Source: an uncultured Bacteroidota bacterium (lineage in GTDB: Bacteria; Bacteroidota; Bacteroidia; 2-12-FULL-35-15). Taken from it: a stretch of DNA of 60,822 nt. How positions within the stretch are numbered: position 1 is the stretch's first letter; each line of letters starts with the position of its first letter. Positions 9,622 to 18,990 of this stretch are shown here, in pieces. Position numbers and translations under genes: made by a program. The DNA lies in assembly GCA_903919535.1 (NCBI GenBank), contig CAIXIP010000081.1:1-60822 (forward strand), given 5' to 3'. The notes under the pieces are model-generated. The model did no database searches. It had not been told where the DNA came from and worked only from the letters and a program-made list of their open reading frames with translations.

Positions 9622-10086
9622 CTACTTACCACCCAAGGGAACTCTTTCACTTATATCAACAGGATAGCTCCGTTTAACAAATAGTTTGCCCACTTTTAAA
9701 TTTCCTTTCAGTCCTACTTTCACATTTTTACTCATTGCGATAGAAAGTAATTTTGGCAGATCAGTAGCACTTAAATTAGAGAAATCAGATTTCACTTTGA
9801 AGGTATAACTTTGTTCTGAATGGGCTTTAATTTTTACGTTGTTGGCTAAGTGTGCTTTCCCTGCATTCATTCCGCTAATCATAACATCCACATCTGATTT
9901 GTAAATTGTGAAAGCAACTGAATTCGGGTTTTTTATTTTAGCGGTAATTTCAGCTTCAACGCCTTGTTGTGTGAGGCTGGTAATTTGCACATTTTCAATT
10001 CCACTGAATGTTACATCCTGAAAATCCCCACAAGACGAAAGAAGCAAAACAAAAAAAGATGAAAGAAGGAAAATTATTTTTCGCAT
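9622..10086 (-). CDS. LEA14-like (WHy domain) lipoprotein
   Basis: 154 residues. MRKIIFLLSSFFVLLLSSC is a lipoprotein signal with Cys19. The mature part has the LEA type 2 / WHy pattern: a beta-rich domain with AEITAKIKNPNSVAFTIYKSDVDVMISGM, KAHSEQSYTFKV and VGLKGNLKVGKLFVKRSYPV. 'KNPN' followed by a strand is characteristic of these proteins. In Bacteroidota they are common single-domain lipoproteins of unknown role. The gene lies 25 bases downstream of the M20 dipeptidase gene in the same direction, so the two are probably co-transcribed. Confidence 0.8.
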   Translation of the reverse strand: MRKIIFLLSSFFVLLLSSCGDFQDVTFSGIENVQITSLTQQGVEAEITAKIKNPNSVAFTIYKSDVDVMISGMNAGKAHLANNVKIKAHSEQSYTFKVKSDFSNLSATDLPKLLSIAMSKNVKVGLKGNLKVGKLFVKRSYPVDISERVPLGGK

Positions 10087-10111
10087 AAAACCTAACGTGT
10101 AATTCTGAATA

Positions 10112-11485
10112 TTATTTATTTAACTCCGTAAAATTTTTATAAAAATACGGAATGGTTTCAATCCCCTTTAGATAGTTGAATACACCATAACTCTCGTTTG
10201 GCGAATGTATTGCGTCTGAATCTAAACCGAATCCCATTAATACTGAATCTAATCCCAATTCGGATTTAAACATTGCCACAATTGGAATACTTCCACCGCT
10301 GCGAACAGGCACTGGCTTTTTCCCAAAGGTAGTTTCCATGGCCATGCTTGCAGCTTTATATGCAATAGATGTTGTTGGAGTTACAACGGGTGCACCACCA
10401 TGATGAGGTGTTACTTTTACTTTCACCGATTTTGGTGCTATACTTTCGAAATAATTTTTGAAAAGTGTGGTGATATTATCACTGTTTTGATGAGGAACCA
10501 ATCGCATCGAAATTTTCGCATACGCTTTTGATGCAATAACTGTTTTTGCTCCTTCGCCTGTATAACCGCCCCAAATGCCATTTACATCTAATGTTGGTCG
10601 AATAGAAGTACGTTCGTTTGTTGAATAAGTATCTTCACCATGAATGTCAGATAATTCCAATGCTTTTTTGTATGCATCTAAACTGAATGGCGCTTTTGCC
10701 ATTTCTGCGCGTTCTTCAGCACTTATAATTTCTACATCATCATAAAACCCAGGAATGGTAATGTGGTTTTTATCGTCTTTTAATTTCGCAATCATCTCAC
10801 ACAAAATGTTAATTGGATTCGCTACAGCACCACCATATAAACCAGAATGCAAATCACGATTCGGTCCGGTAACTTCTACTTCAACATAACTTAATCCGCG
10901 CAAGCCAACAGTAACAGAAGGTATATCATTTGCAATAATTCCAGTATCGGAAATTACAATGATATCGGCTTTTAATTTGGCTTTATTTTCTTTTACAAAA
11001 ATTGCAAGGTTTGTTGAACCAACTTCTTCTTCCCCTTCAATCATAAATTTTACATTGCAAGGCAAAGTATTTGTTTGCATCATCAATTCGAATGCTTTCA
11101 CATGCATGTATAATTGTCCTTTGTCGTCACAAGCACCGCGTGCATAAATTTTTCCATCTTTTATTACGGGTTCGAATGGTCCAGAGGTCCATAATTCAAT
11201 TGGGTCAGCAGGTTGTACATCATAATGTCCATAAACTAAAACCGTTGGTAATTTTGCATCAATCATTTTTTCGCCATAAACGATTGGGTGACCTGCTGTT
11301 TTACAGACTTCAACTTTTTCGGCTCCAGCTGCGATTAATTTTTCTTTTATCGCCTCAGCCGTTTTTTGAACATCAGCAGTATATTTTGGGTCAGCACTTA
11401 CCGATGGAATTCTTAATAATTCGAAAAGTTCGCTTAGGAAACGTTCTTTGTGAGTTTCGATGTATGAGTTGATGATTGTTTTCAT
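10112..11485 (-). CDS. M20 family dipeptidase
   Basis: 457 residues, a typical M20 (carnosinase/PepV-like) length. Metal-ligand regions are present: VLVYGHYDVQPADP (His and the Asp after it), GACDDKGQ (bridging Asp), MIEGEEEVGS (catalytic Glu plus ligand Glu), DLHSGLYGG at the dimerisation-domain junction and the late GFGLDSDAIHSPNE (ligand His). This suggests a two-zinc cytoplasmic aminodipeptidase that hydrolyses dipeptides with free N-termini. No signal peptide is visible. It is followed by the LEA-like lipoprotein gene and faces a 363-base divergent intergenic region. Confidence 0.93.
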   Translation of the reverse strand: MKTIINSYIETHKERFLSELFELLRIPSVSADPKYTADVQKTAEAIKEKLIAAGAEKVEVCKTAGHPIVYGEKMIDAKLPTVLVYGHYDVQPADPIELWTSGPFEPVIKDGKIYARGACDDKGQLYMHVKAFELMMQTNTLPCNVKFMIEGEEEVGSTNLAIFVKENKAKLKADIIVISDTGIIANDIPSVTVGLRGLSYVEVEVTGPNRDLHSGLYGGAVANPINILCEMIAKLKDDKNHITIPGFYDDVEIISAEERAEMAKAPFSLDAYKKALELSDIHGEDTYSTNERTSIRPTLDVNGIWGGYTGEGAKTVIASKAYAKISMRLVPHQNSDNITTLFKNYFESIAPKSVKVKVTPHHGGAPVVTPTTSIAYKAASMAMETTFGKKPVPVRSGGSIPIVAMFKSELGLDSVLMGFGLDSDAIHSPNESYGVFNYLKGIETIPYFYKNFTELNK

Positions 11486-11730
11486 TAGAATGTTTTATTT
11501 TTTTATGAGTCTTTCTTGGTAACTTTTGAATCACAAATTTGCAATAATTATTGATAAGACAAGGACTAATTGAAAAAAGAAAACCAAGAAATTTGCAACT
11601 TTGAAACCTAATTGTTGATTAAAATAATTTTGAAAAACCAAAATTTATGCTGTTGATTTGCAAAATAAATAAGTTGCTTTGCAACTATTTAGAAGAAAAT
11701 GGCGTCTTTCCATTTACAAAATCAGATAAA

Positions 11731-11770
11731 ATTGTTGTTAGATAAGTGGTTGAATTGTTGTGATAAGTGG
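11731..11770 (+). repeat. Pair of direct repeats, candidate activator sites
   Basis: ATTGTTGTTAGATAAGTGG (11731-11749) and ATTGTTGTGATAAGTGG (11754-11770) are two copies of one unit. The shared core GATAAGTGG recurs with a 21-base period, two helical turns. They end about 42 bases before the -7 box of the choice-of-anchor L operon, where an activator would bind. Regulation by them is inferred. Confidence 0.5.
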
Positions 11771-11811
11771 ATATTATTTTTCGACTAATTATTTTGAATG
11801 GCTTTTTTTGA

Positions 11812-11819
11812 TACATTTG
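11812..11819 (+). promoter_or_regulatory. -7 promoter element of the adhesin operon
   Basis: TACATTTG fits the -7 consensus and is 29 bases before the ATG at 11849. TTTG at 11793-11796 would give only a 15-base spacer, shorter than usual, consistent with a promoter needing an activator. Confidence 0.5.
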
Positions 11820-11848
11820 CCTGCTAATCAGACTATAAACAACAATTA

Positions 11849-14014
11849 ATGAATACTATTTCCAGCAAAATCAATTTCGTTCTAATTAGCTTTTTGATTT
11901 TTTCGAACTATTCGATCGCGCAATTAACAACAAGTACAGCGATGACACCAACTCAAATGGTGCAGAATGTTTTACTTGGGAGTGGTATTACTGCAACAAA
12001 TATTACTTATTCCGGTGCAGCATTATCACGCGGTACATTCAATGGTGCCGCTTCTAATATTGGTTTAGCATCAGGTGTAATTATGTCATCGGGCGATATC
12101 GCGAATGCGTGCGGTCCAAATAATCAATCTGGTATTTCAACTTCCAATAGTTTATTGGGGGATGCCGATTTGGATATCATCATGTCGCCAACTTTAAGTT
12201 ATGATGCCGCTGTCATCGAATTTGATTTTGTTCCAACATCCGACACAGTAAAGTTTCGCTACGTTTTTGGTTCAGATGAATACATGGAGTTTGTGAGTTC
12301 AATACCTGGGGGTATTAACGATGGATTTGGATTTTTTATTAGTGGACCCGGCATTACCGGACCATTTGCTAATAATGCAAAAAATATTGCTCTTGTTCCG
12401 GGAACATCGTTGCCAGTTACTATGTTTAATTTAAATCTGAACAATAATAGTGCATATTATTTTGATAACGGTGATGGCTTTGGAAGCGGCACTGCTCCTA
12501 ACGGATTAACAGTTCAATATGATGGATTTACTAAGCCATTAACTGCAATAACACAAGTTCAATGCGGACAAACATATCATATTAAATTAGCAATTGCCGA
12601 TGGTGGTGATGGAATAATTGATTCAGGAGTTTTTTTAGAAGCAGGTAGTTTTGCAAGTACAGGAAATGTATTTATGTCGTCATCAACAAGTTTTGGCGGG
12701 AATGTTAATAGCAACAATGACACGATGATGTATGAAGGTTGCGGTTCTGCATCAATATTATTTGATCGTGGAATAAATAATTTAGCCGTTGCTGATACTT
12801 TTTATTATTCTTTGAGCGGCACTGCAACTAATGGTTTAGATTTTTCAATGATTGGTGATAGTGTTTATTTTGCCCCAGGACAAGCAACTGCAAATGTTAT
12901 AGTTAATTCTTTACCCGATGTGCTAGTTGAAGGAACCGAAACAGTAACTTTTTCGGTCTATGTGGCATCGCCATGTAATGGAAATGATACTATTTCTTTA
13001 ACCTTGTATATTCTCGATTCTCCTCCAATGACAATTTCATTAAACAATGATACAACATTAGGATGCCCAACAAATAGTCTCGCATTATCAGCTGTTGGGC
13101 ATGGTGGTGTAGGAATAGGTAATTGTAATTATGTATGGGCCAATACAACAAGTACTTCAAATACTATTAATGTGAATCCAACAGTAACTACAACTTATTA
13201 TGTAACAATTTCAGATACGTGTGGTAATTCAGCTACTGATAGCGTTAAGGTTACGGTAGTGCCATATACACCATTGCAATTGTCTTTTAATAATGATACA
13301 ATTATTTGTGGAGGCAATGAGGTATTATTGAATTCGGATGTTACTGGTGGTCGCCCGGCTTATATTTACTCTTGGTCACCTAATGTTACTTTGTCTGATT
13401 CGGTAACGGTCGCGCCTGCTTATCCAACAACCTATATGCTTACTATAACTGATGCGTGTAATCATACTGTTTCAGATTCGATGCATATAACGGTTTATCC
13501 GATTCATGCGGATTTTTCTCACACCTTCTCAACAAACCAAACGGTTCAATTTATAAATGAATCGATTGGAGCAGTAAGTTATTTTTGGAATTTTGGAGAT
13601 GGTTCACAAGATTCAACTTCCACCGAAACCAATCCAATTCATTTCTATCCAAATGACGGAAGTTATCTGGTTACATTAATATCAACAAATATTGAAGGCT
13701 GTGCTGACACCATAATATTGCCAGTTGTTGTGTTACCTGATTTTTATTTTTATTATCCAAATGCCTTCACACCTAATAACAATGAAAACAATGATGTATA
13801 TAGAGGTTATGGTTCAGGAATAAAAACCTATCATATGTCAATATTCGATCGCTGGGGCGAAAAATTATTCGAAACAACTGATATTAATACTGGTTGGGAT
13901 GGAACCTATAAAGGAGTTAAATTATCTGAAGGGATCTATATATGTAAATTTGAGCTGACCGGTTTTCATTTCGAAGAAAAGTATTATATTGGTCACGTTA
14001 ATTTAATAAGATAA
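11849..14014 (+). CDS. Choice-of-anchor L adhesin-like protein with CHU_C (T9SS) C-terminus
   Basis: 721 residues with a signal peptide ending YSIAQ. Domains in order: a choice-of-anchor L domain (about 30-275, with VIEFDFVPTSDTVKFRYVFGSDEY and KLAIADGGDGIIDSGVFLEAG); a Calx-beta-like domain (YEGCGSASILF, about 300-390); two SprB/Ig-like repeats ending TDSVKVTV and SDSMHITV; a PKD domain (FWNFGDGSQ, about 550-635); and a gliding motility-associated C-terminal domain (YYPNAFTPNNNENNDVY ... IFDRWGEKLFE ... GWDGTYKG). This is a T9SS type B-like cargo, expected to be anchored on the cell surface and adhesive. It is the first gene of a two-gene operon, four bases before the next gene. Confidence 0.9.
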   Translation: MNTISSKINFVLISFLIFSNYSIAQLTTSTAMTPTQMVQNVLLGSGITATNITYSGAALSRGTFNGAASNIGLASGVIMSSGDIANACGPNNQSGISTSNSLLGDADLDIIMSPTLSYDAAVIEFDFVPTSDTVKFRYVFGSDEYMEFVSSIPGGINDGFGFFISGPGITGPFANNAKNIALVPGTSLPVTMFNLNLNNNSAYYFDNGDGFGSGTAPNGLTVQYDGFTKPLTAITQVQCGQTYHIKLAIADGGDGIIDSGVFLEAGSFASTGNVFMSSSTSFGGNVNSNNDTMMYEGCGSASILFDRGINNLAVADTFYYSLSGTATNGLDFSMIGDSVYFAPGQATANVIVNSLPDVLVEGTETVTFSVYVASPCNGNDTISLTLYILDSPPMTISLNNDTTLGCPTNSLALSAVGHGGVGIGNCNYVWANTTSTSNTINVNPTVTTTYYVTISDTCGNSATDSVKVTVVPYTPLQLSFNNDTIICGGNEVLLNSDVTGGRPAYIYSWSPNVTLSDSVTVAPAYPTTYMLTITDACNHTVSDSMHITVYPIHADFSHTFSTNQTVQFINESIGAVSYFWNFGDGSQDSTSTETNPIHFYPNDGSYLVTLISTNIEGCADTIILPVVVLPDFYFYYPNAFTPNNNENNDVYRGYGSGIKTYHMSIFDRWGEKLFETTDINTGWDGTYKGVKLSEGIYICKFELTGFHFEEKYYIGHVNLIR

Positions 14015-14018
14015 GCAG

Positions 14019-16646
14019 ATGATTATTTCCTTCAAAAGTAAAATATCCATTCTAATTTGTTCAACGTTATGTTTTTTGGCAATTGTTTCAAAAGCTCAGT
14101 TAACGGTTAGTAATACAATGACTCCAACTCAATTAGTACAAAATGTATTATTAGGTGGTGGTGTAACAGCTTCAAATATAACTTTTAACGGTGTTTCAGT
14201 TGCAGCGGGGTCGTTTAATGGCACCTCTTCAAATATTGGATTCTCTTCGGGTGTGATTTTAGCTACAGGAGATGTTGGTGTTGCCGTTGGCCCAAACAAT
14301 AGTGGAAGTTTAAGTAATGGTGGTTCTGGTTCATCTTCTACAGATCCTGAATTAACAAGTATTGCAACAAATACATTATATGATGCTACAATACTTGAAT
14401 TTGATTTTGTACCGGTTTCTGACACAGTTAAATTTAGATATGTTTTTGCTTCTGAAGAATATCCTGAATATGTATGTTCGAATTATAATGATGTTTTTGG
14501 TTTTTTTATTTCAGGTCCTAACCCAGCAGGAGGTACTTATACAAATAAAAACATTGCAATAATTCCAACTTCTGCTCCTCCTTTAGCTGTTGCCATTAAT
14601 TCAGTTAATCCTGGTGTTGCAGGCTCTAGTGGCACAGGAACTTGTACTAGTTTAGCATACTCTTCATTGTATTTTGATAATCAAACTCCTCCCGGAACTT
14701 CAGTGCAATATGATGGATTTACCGTTCCATTAACCGCAATATCAGCTGTTAATTGCGGACAAACATATCATATAAAAATTGCGATTGCCGATGTTGGCGA
14801 TGCAGCTTTTGATTCTGGTGTTTTTTTAGAGGCAGGAAGTTTTTCCAGTGTGGGCGTTACAATTGTTCCGGAAATAAGTTATGGTGGATCCAATGACTCA
14901 ACGCTTTATGAAGGCTGCGGAACAGCTTGTATACATTTTATACGTACTTCCAATTTATCTCAAGCAGATACCATTACTGTAAACATTGGAGGTTCAGCTA
15001 TTAATGGGGTAGATTATAATACGGGTGTAGTTGGTGTTTCAATTCCAACTCAATTAATTTTCCTTGCTGGTCAGGATTCTGTTTCATATTGTATTAATGC
15101 AGTTTCTGATGGTATTACAGAAGGTTTGGATACGATAACACTAGCAATTGTTCAAACAGGACCATGCCAGAGTTTAACAACCAGAGCAACTATTTATTTG
15201 AATGAATATTCTCCAATGGCATTAACAACCAGTGATACTATACTATGTAACACTCTTGGTCCAGTAACGTTATTGGCAAATGTTACTGGTGGAGTACAGC
15301 CATATACTTACTCTTGGACTAACGGAGCCGCTGCAGTGGCAAATCCTACAGTTAATCCAGCCTCTACTACCAACTATGTTTTAACAGTTAACGATGCATG
15401 TATGGGTTCACCAGACCCAACTCCTGCTGTAATAGATAGCGCTAAGGTTACAATTATTTCTATTCCTGCTATTACAAGTGTAATAAATTCAGGTGCAATA
15501 AGTGCTTCTTCCTTTTACGAAGGTTGCGGACAAGCATGTTTTTATTTTGTAAGAACAATAAATATCGGTGCTGCTGATACCTTCAATTTAAGCGTTGCCG
15601 GAACAGCAACTAATGGAGTAGATTACACAACTTTACCCACACAATTATTTTTTGCAGCTGGACAAGATTCATTAAAATATTGTGTTTCTACAACAACTGA
15701 TGCTATTGCAGAAACAAATGAAACAATTGCATTATCGATTAGTTTAACCGGTGCGTGTAATTTAACTTCGAATAATCAACTTACTATTGTTGACCCATTA
15801 CCTTTAACTCTTTCAGTAAGCAACGATACAATTTTGCAATGTCAAACAAGTTCAATTTCAATGTTTGCAAATGTTAATGGAGGTGTTGCTCCTTATACTT
15901 ATTCCTGGACCAATGGTGCTGGCAATATATCAAATCCAACAGTAACCCCGCCATCAACAACAACTTATGTTGTTTCAGTTTCTGACAACTGTAATGGTTC
16001 GCCTGATCCAACTCCACTTGTTAGTGATAGTGTAAAAATTACTATAGTTACATATACTCCACTTGTGATTAATGCTGGTAATGATGTGAATGTTTGCCCA
16101 GGTGATTTAGTAAATTTATTGGCTTTGGTAACAGGTGGTGGAACACCTTACATTTATAACTGGACAACTTTCTCGGGAACAGGAGTTCTTACATCAACAA
16201 ATACTGCAGGAACATCTCTAATTGGAAATTCAACAGGAGTGTTTCAAGTAACCGTTATGGATGTTTGTGGAGCAATAGAAAACGATCAAGTTGAAGTTAC
16301 GGTTGAACCAAGTTGTGAAATAAGTATTCCAAATGTTATTACTCCTGATGGAAGTGGACCAATTACAAATGAAATATTTTACATTGAGAATTTAGATAAA
16401 TTTCCCAATAGTGAATTACAAATATTTAATCGTTGGGGAAAAAAGGTTTATGAAAGTGCAAGCTATCTTAATAATTGGAATGGTGGAAAATTAACTGACG
16501 GAACATATTATTATGTACTAACAGTGCCTGCATCCGGACAGGTATTGCCGAAATTAAAACCGACAATGGTTTATGATATTAATGTAAAATCAGAAACTGG
16601 TAAAAGAAGTTTTGCGGGTTATTTTCAGATCATCCGAGAAAAATAA
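14019..16646 (+). CDS. Larger choice-of-anchor L adhesin-like protein with CHU_C C-terminus
   Basis: 875 residues with a signal peptide ending VSKAQ. The choice-of-anchor L domain (about 30-285) is paralogous to the preceding protein (TMTPTQLVQNVLLGGG; LEFDFVPVSDTVKFRYVFASEEY; DSGVFLEAGSF). Two Calx-beta-like modules follow, each opening with YEGCG and containing NGVDY. They alternate with SprB/Ig-like modules containing PYTYSWTNGA and ending DSAKVTI or DSVKITI. The C-terminus (NVITPDGSGPITNE ... IFNRWGKKVYES ... NWNGGKLTDGTYYYVL) is a CHU_C/type B sorting domain. It has one more Calx-beta/Ig unit than its neighbour, so it looks like internal duplication. Surface adhesion is inferred from the family. 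Confidence 0.9.
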   Translation: MIISFKSKISILICSTLCFLAIVSKAQLTVSNTMTPTQLVQNVLLGGGVTASNITFNGVSVAAGSFNGTSSNIGFSSGVILATGDVGVAVGPNNSGSLSNGGSGSSSTDPELTSIATNTLYDATILEFDFVPVSDTVKFRYVFASEEYPEYVCSNYNDVFGFFISGPNPAGGTYTNKNIAIIPTSAPPLAVAINSVNPGVAGSSGTGTCTSLAYSSLYFDNQTPPGTSVQYDGFTVPLTAISAVNCGQTYHIKIAIADVGDAAFDSGVFLEAGSFSSVGVTIVPEISYGGSNDSTLYEGCGTACIHFIRTSNLSQADTITVNIGGSAINGVDYNTGVVGVSIPTQLIFLAGQDSVSYCINAVSDGITEGLDTITLAIVQTGPCQSLTTRATIYLNEYSPMALTTSDTILCNTLGPVTLLANVTGGVQPYTYSWTNGAAAVANPTVNPASTTNYVLTVNDACMGSPDPTPAVIDSAKVTIISIPAITSVINSGAISASSFYEGCGQACFYFVRTINIGAADTFNLSVAGTATNGVDYTTLPTQLFFAAGQDSLKYCVSTTTDAIAETNETIALSISLTGACNLTSNNQLTIVDPLPLTLSVSNDTILQCQTSSISMFANVNGGVAPYTYSWTNGAGNISNPTVTPPSTTTYVVSVSDNCNGSPDPTPLVSDSVKITIVTYTPLVINAGNDVNVCPGDLVNLLALVTGGGTPYIYNWTTFSGTGVLTSTNTAGTSLIGNSTGVFQVTVMDVCGAIENDQVEVTVEPSCEISIPNVITPDGSGPITNEIFYIENLDKFPNSELQIFNRWGKKVYESASYLNNWNGGKLTDGTYYYVLTVPASGQVLPKLKPTMVYDINVKSETGKRSFAGYFQIIREK

Positions 16647-16700
16647 TTTATCCTTATTTGCCAAATATTGCAAAAAGGTTAATGAAATTCTGTATTGTAA

Positions 16701-17051
16701 TTAAAGGTGTTCTTTTGCGGATGCAATTGTACTCTTCGAATTTCCGATAAATATTTTGTCATTGATAATTATGACAGGACGTTTAAGAAAAGTGTATTCT
16801 TCTAAAATATATTTTTTATAGTCTTCTTCTGTTAAGTCTAATTTATCTAACCCAAGCGCTCGATATTTCATTGCTATCTTGCTAAACAATGCTTCATAGC
16901 TACCAGCCAATTTTTTCATTTCAGTTAATTGTATAGCAGAAATTTTTTCTGTTTTGATATCCTGAAATTCAATTTTTTTATTTTTTAAATCGAGCTCATT
17001 AATTATTCGAGTGCAAGTTGAGCAGGAGCTTAGGTAATAGATTTTTATCAT
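16701..17051 (-). CDS. ArsC/Spx-family glutaredoxin-like protein
   Basis: 116 residues, thioredoxin-like fold. The N-terminus IKIYYLSSCSTCTRI carries CSTC (Cys10 and Cys13), then IEFQDIKTEKIS and later EEYTFLKRPVIIINDKIFIG with the cis-Pro segment (KRPVI). These are the ArsC/Spx/YffB family features. Whether it reduces arsenate cannot be told; no other ars gene is nearby, and a general thiol-redox role is equally likely. It is the last gene of the acpP-fabF-rnc-pyk operon, 13 bases after pyk. Confidence 0.85.
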   Translation of the reverse strand: MIKIYYLSSCSTCTRIINELDLKNKKIEFQDIKTEKISAIQLTEMKKLAGSYEALFSKIAMKYRALGLDKLDLTEEDYKKYILEEYTFLKRPVIIINDKIFIGNSKSTIASAKEHL

Positions 17052-17064
17052 TGATTGAAATTAT

Positions 17065-18498
17065 TTATTCAACTGCACTAAGTTTTATCATATTCGACTT
17101 CCCTTTTTCGCTAATTGGTGTACTTGCAATATTAATGATCAGATCATTTTGTTTTACGCAACCTTTGTTCTTCAATATTAATTTTATGTCAGCGATTGTA
17201 TGGTCTGTACTGATGTTCTTATCGTAAAAAAATCCATGAACGCCCCATACTAAATTTAAAGTTGTAAGAATTGAATAGTTATCAGTAAAAACGTAAATAT
17301 TTGCTTTCGGGCGATGACTTGCTAATTTGAAAGCTGTATATCCTGAGTGCGTCATTGTTACAATCGCTGAAGCGTTTGTACGCTGTGCCATCTTAGATGC
17401 AGTATAACAAATAGAGTCGGAAATAAAACGGTTGTTATGCAGATCCACATCAGGTGCAGCGTTGTCGCGATTATAAATATCTACTTTTGATTCAACATGT
17501 TCAATAATTTTTGTCATTGCTTCAATAACTTTTGCAGGGTGATTTCCAACAGATGTTTCACCGCTAAGCATTACTGCATCAGCTCCATCCATAACACTAT
17601 TAGCCACATCATTAACTTCTGCGCGCGAAGGACTAATATTTGTGATCATGCTTTCCATCATTTGTGTGGCAATGATAACAGGCTTTGAAGCTTCTAAACA
17701 TTTTCTCACTAACATTTTTTGAATCACAGGAACCTCTTGCATTGGCACCTCTACACCCAAATCGCCTCGCGCAACCATTATTGCATCAGTTTCTTTAATG
17801 ATGTTATCAATATCTAAAATAGCTTCAGGTTTTTCAATTTTTGCAACTACTTTAGTTTTTACATTGTGATCAAATTTTTGGATCAAATGTTTAAGTTCAA
17901 TTATATCAGCCGCTGAACGAACGAATGAAAGTCCAATCCAGTCAACCTTTTGAGACAAGGCAAATTCTAGATCTTTCAGATCTTTTTCTGTTAAGCAAGG
18001 CAAAGATATTTTTGTGTTCGGCAAATTCACTCCTTTTTTTGAGGATAAAATTCCTCCATGCATAACAACAGCTTTTACTTCATCTTTTCCATTTGTTTCA
18101 ACAACTTTCAACAGTAGTTTTCCATCATCAATTAAAATGTTTTCACCCGCTTTTACATCTTTCGGGAATTGAGGGTAAGTAATATAAACACGTTCTGCTG
18201 TACCTATGCACTCAATTGTTGTGATGTATATTTCTTTACCTGCAATTAATTCTACACTATTATTTTCAACGGTGCCAATACGAAGTTTTGGTCCTTGCAA
18301 ATCCGCAAGTATTGCTGTGTGAGTACCTAGCTTTTTATTAAGTTCACGAATAGTATTTATTTGGTCTAATACCGTGTCATATGCTCCATGAGAAAAATTA
18401 ATCCGACATACATCCATTCCCGCATTTATCATTCCTTCAAGCACCTCAGGAGTAGATGATGCAGGGCCAAGTGTGGCTACAATTTTTGTTCTTTTCAT
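17065..18498 (-). CDS. pyk: Pyruvate kinase
   Basis: 477 residues, the normal bacterial length. It converts phosphoenolpyruvate and ADP to pyruvate and ATP. Motifs: TKIVATLGPAS at the N-terminus, CRINFSHG (Arg/Asn/Ser substrate site), ILADLQGPKLRIG, the metal/ substrate region VVAKIEKPEA with the catalytic Lys and MVARGDLGVE, and ADAVMLSGETSVG. The C-terminal regulatory domain (about 350-477) is present. It starts two bases after the IPExxxVDY gene, so translation may be coupled. Confidence 0.97.
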   Translation of the reverse strand: MKRTKIVATLGPASSTPEVLEGMINAGMDVCRINFSHGAYDTVLDQINTIRELNKKLGTHTAILADLQGPKLRIGTVENNSVELIAGKEIYITTIECIGTAERVYITYPQFPKDVKAGENILIDDGKLLLKVVETNGKDEVKAVVMHGGILSSKKGVNLPNTKISLPCLTEKDLKDLEFALSQKVDWIGLSFVRSAADIIELKHLIQKFDHNVKTKVVAKIEKPEAILDIDNIIKETDAIMVARGDLGVEVPMQEVPVIQKMLVRKCLEASKPVIIATQMMESMITNISPSRAEVNDVANSVMDGADAVMLSGETSVGNHPAKVIEAMTKIIEHVESKVDIYNRDNAAPDVDLHNNRFISDSICYTASKMAQRTNASAIVTMTHSGYTAFKLASHRPKANIYVFTDNYSILTTLNLVWGVHGFFYDKNISTDHTIADIKLILKNKGCVKQNDLIINIASTPISEKGKSNMIKLSAVE

Positions 18499-18500
18499 TC

Positions 18501-18923
18501 TTATAATATTAAATTTTGTTTTGATTTTAGTGTGGAAGCGTCAATTCTGACTGCTGTTTGCACTAAAGTAATTTCTTTTATTTTTTTGAAAATGGTTTTT
18601 ATTTTCTCCTCTTTTATTTCTTCTTCTTTTATAATTAAAAAATAATCCATTTGTTTTTGTTCAGGAATAAGAATCCCTTTTTCACTTCTATTAGCAATTA
18701 ATAAATATTCAGAAAACTCTTCTTCTCGTGTATCAATAAATAAGGAGTAATGAGATGGCTCGTCCAGCTTTTTTTCTTTTATCTCGAGTGACTCAGTTTT
18801 AATTAGATTTAAATCCAATTTATTATTGAGTGCCCAACAAATACGATAGTCTTTTTCGTGTGATGAAATTCCAATCAACACGAAACTATAATCATATTCT
18901 ATTTCAAGCGTATGTTTTCCCAA
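18501..18923 (-). CDS. IPExxxVDY family protein
   Basis: 140 residues. The family-naming motif is present as IPEQKQMDYFLII (about residues 81-93, with Met in place of the usual Val), and the body has the family's alternating strands (YDYSFVLIGISSHEKDYRICWALN). It is a Bacteroidota-specific family of unknown function encoded between rnc and pyk, exactly as here. No signal peptide or membrane segment is present, so it is cytoplasmic. It sits two bases upstream of pyk and 67 bases after rnc. Confidence 0.9.
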   Translation of the reverse strand: MGKHTLEIEYDYSFVLIGISSHEKDYRICWALNNKLDLNLIKTESLEIKEKKLDEPSHYSLFIDTREEEFSEYLLIANRSEKGILIPEQKQMDYFLIIKEEEIKEEKIKTIFKKIKEITLVQTAVRIDASTLKSKQNLIL

Positions 18924-18990
18924 GGCAAAATTATTTGAAATGTAAAATTAGAAATCTAATATTAAGAAAGGATGTAAAAAGTATTAAATT

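Larger units (their letters stand above)
11486..11848. other. Divergent intergenic region, 363 bases
   Basis: There is no coding potential that I can support. It holds a small stem around AGTTGC-TTT-GCAACT (about 11673-11688), a pair of direct repeats (11731-11770) and a -7 box (11812-11819) serving the adhesin operon to the right. The promoter of the dipeptidase gene was not identified. Confidence 0.6.

Noticed and set aside
11071-11472. 133-codon plus-strand frame
   Set aside because: It is antisense to the M20 dipeptidase, whose metal-ligand motifs are unambiguous.
16701-17051. Arsenate resistance operon
   Set aside because: The ArsC-like gene is the tail of the acpP-pyk operon, and no arsR, arsB or acr3 was seen.
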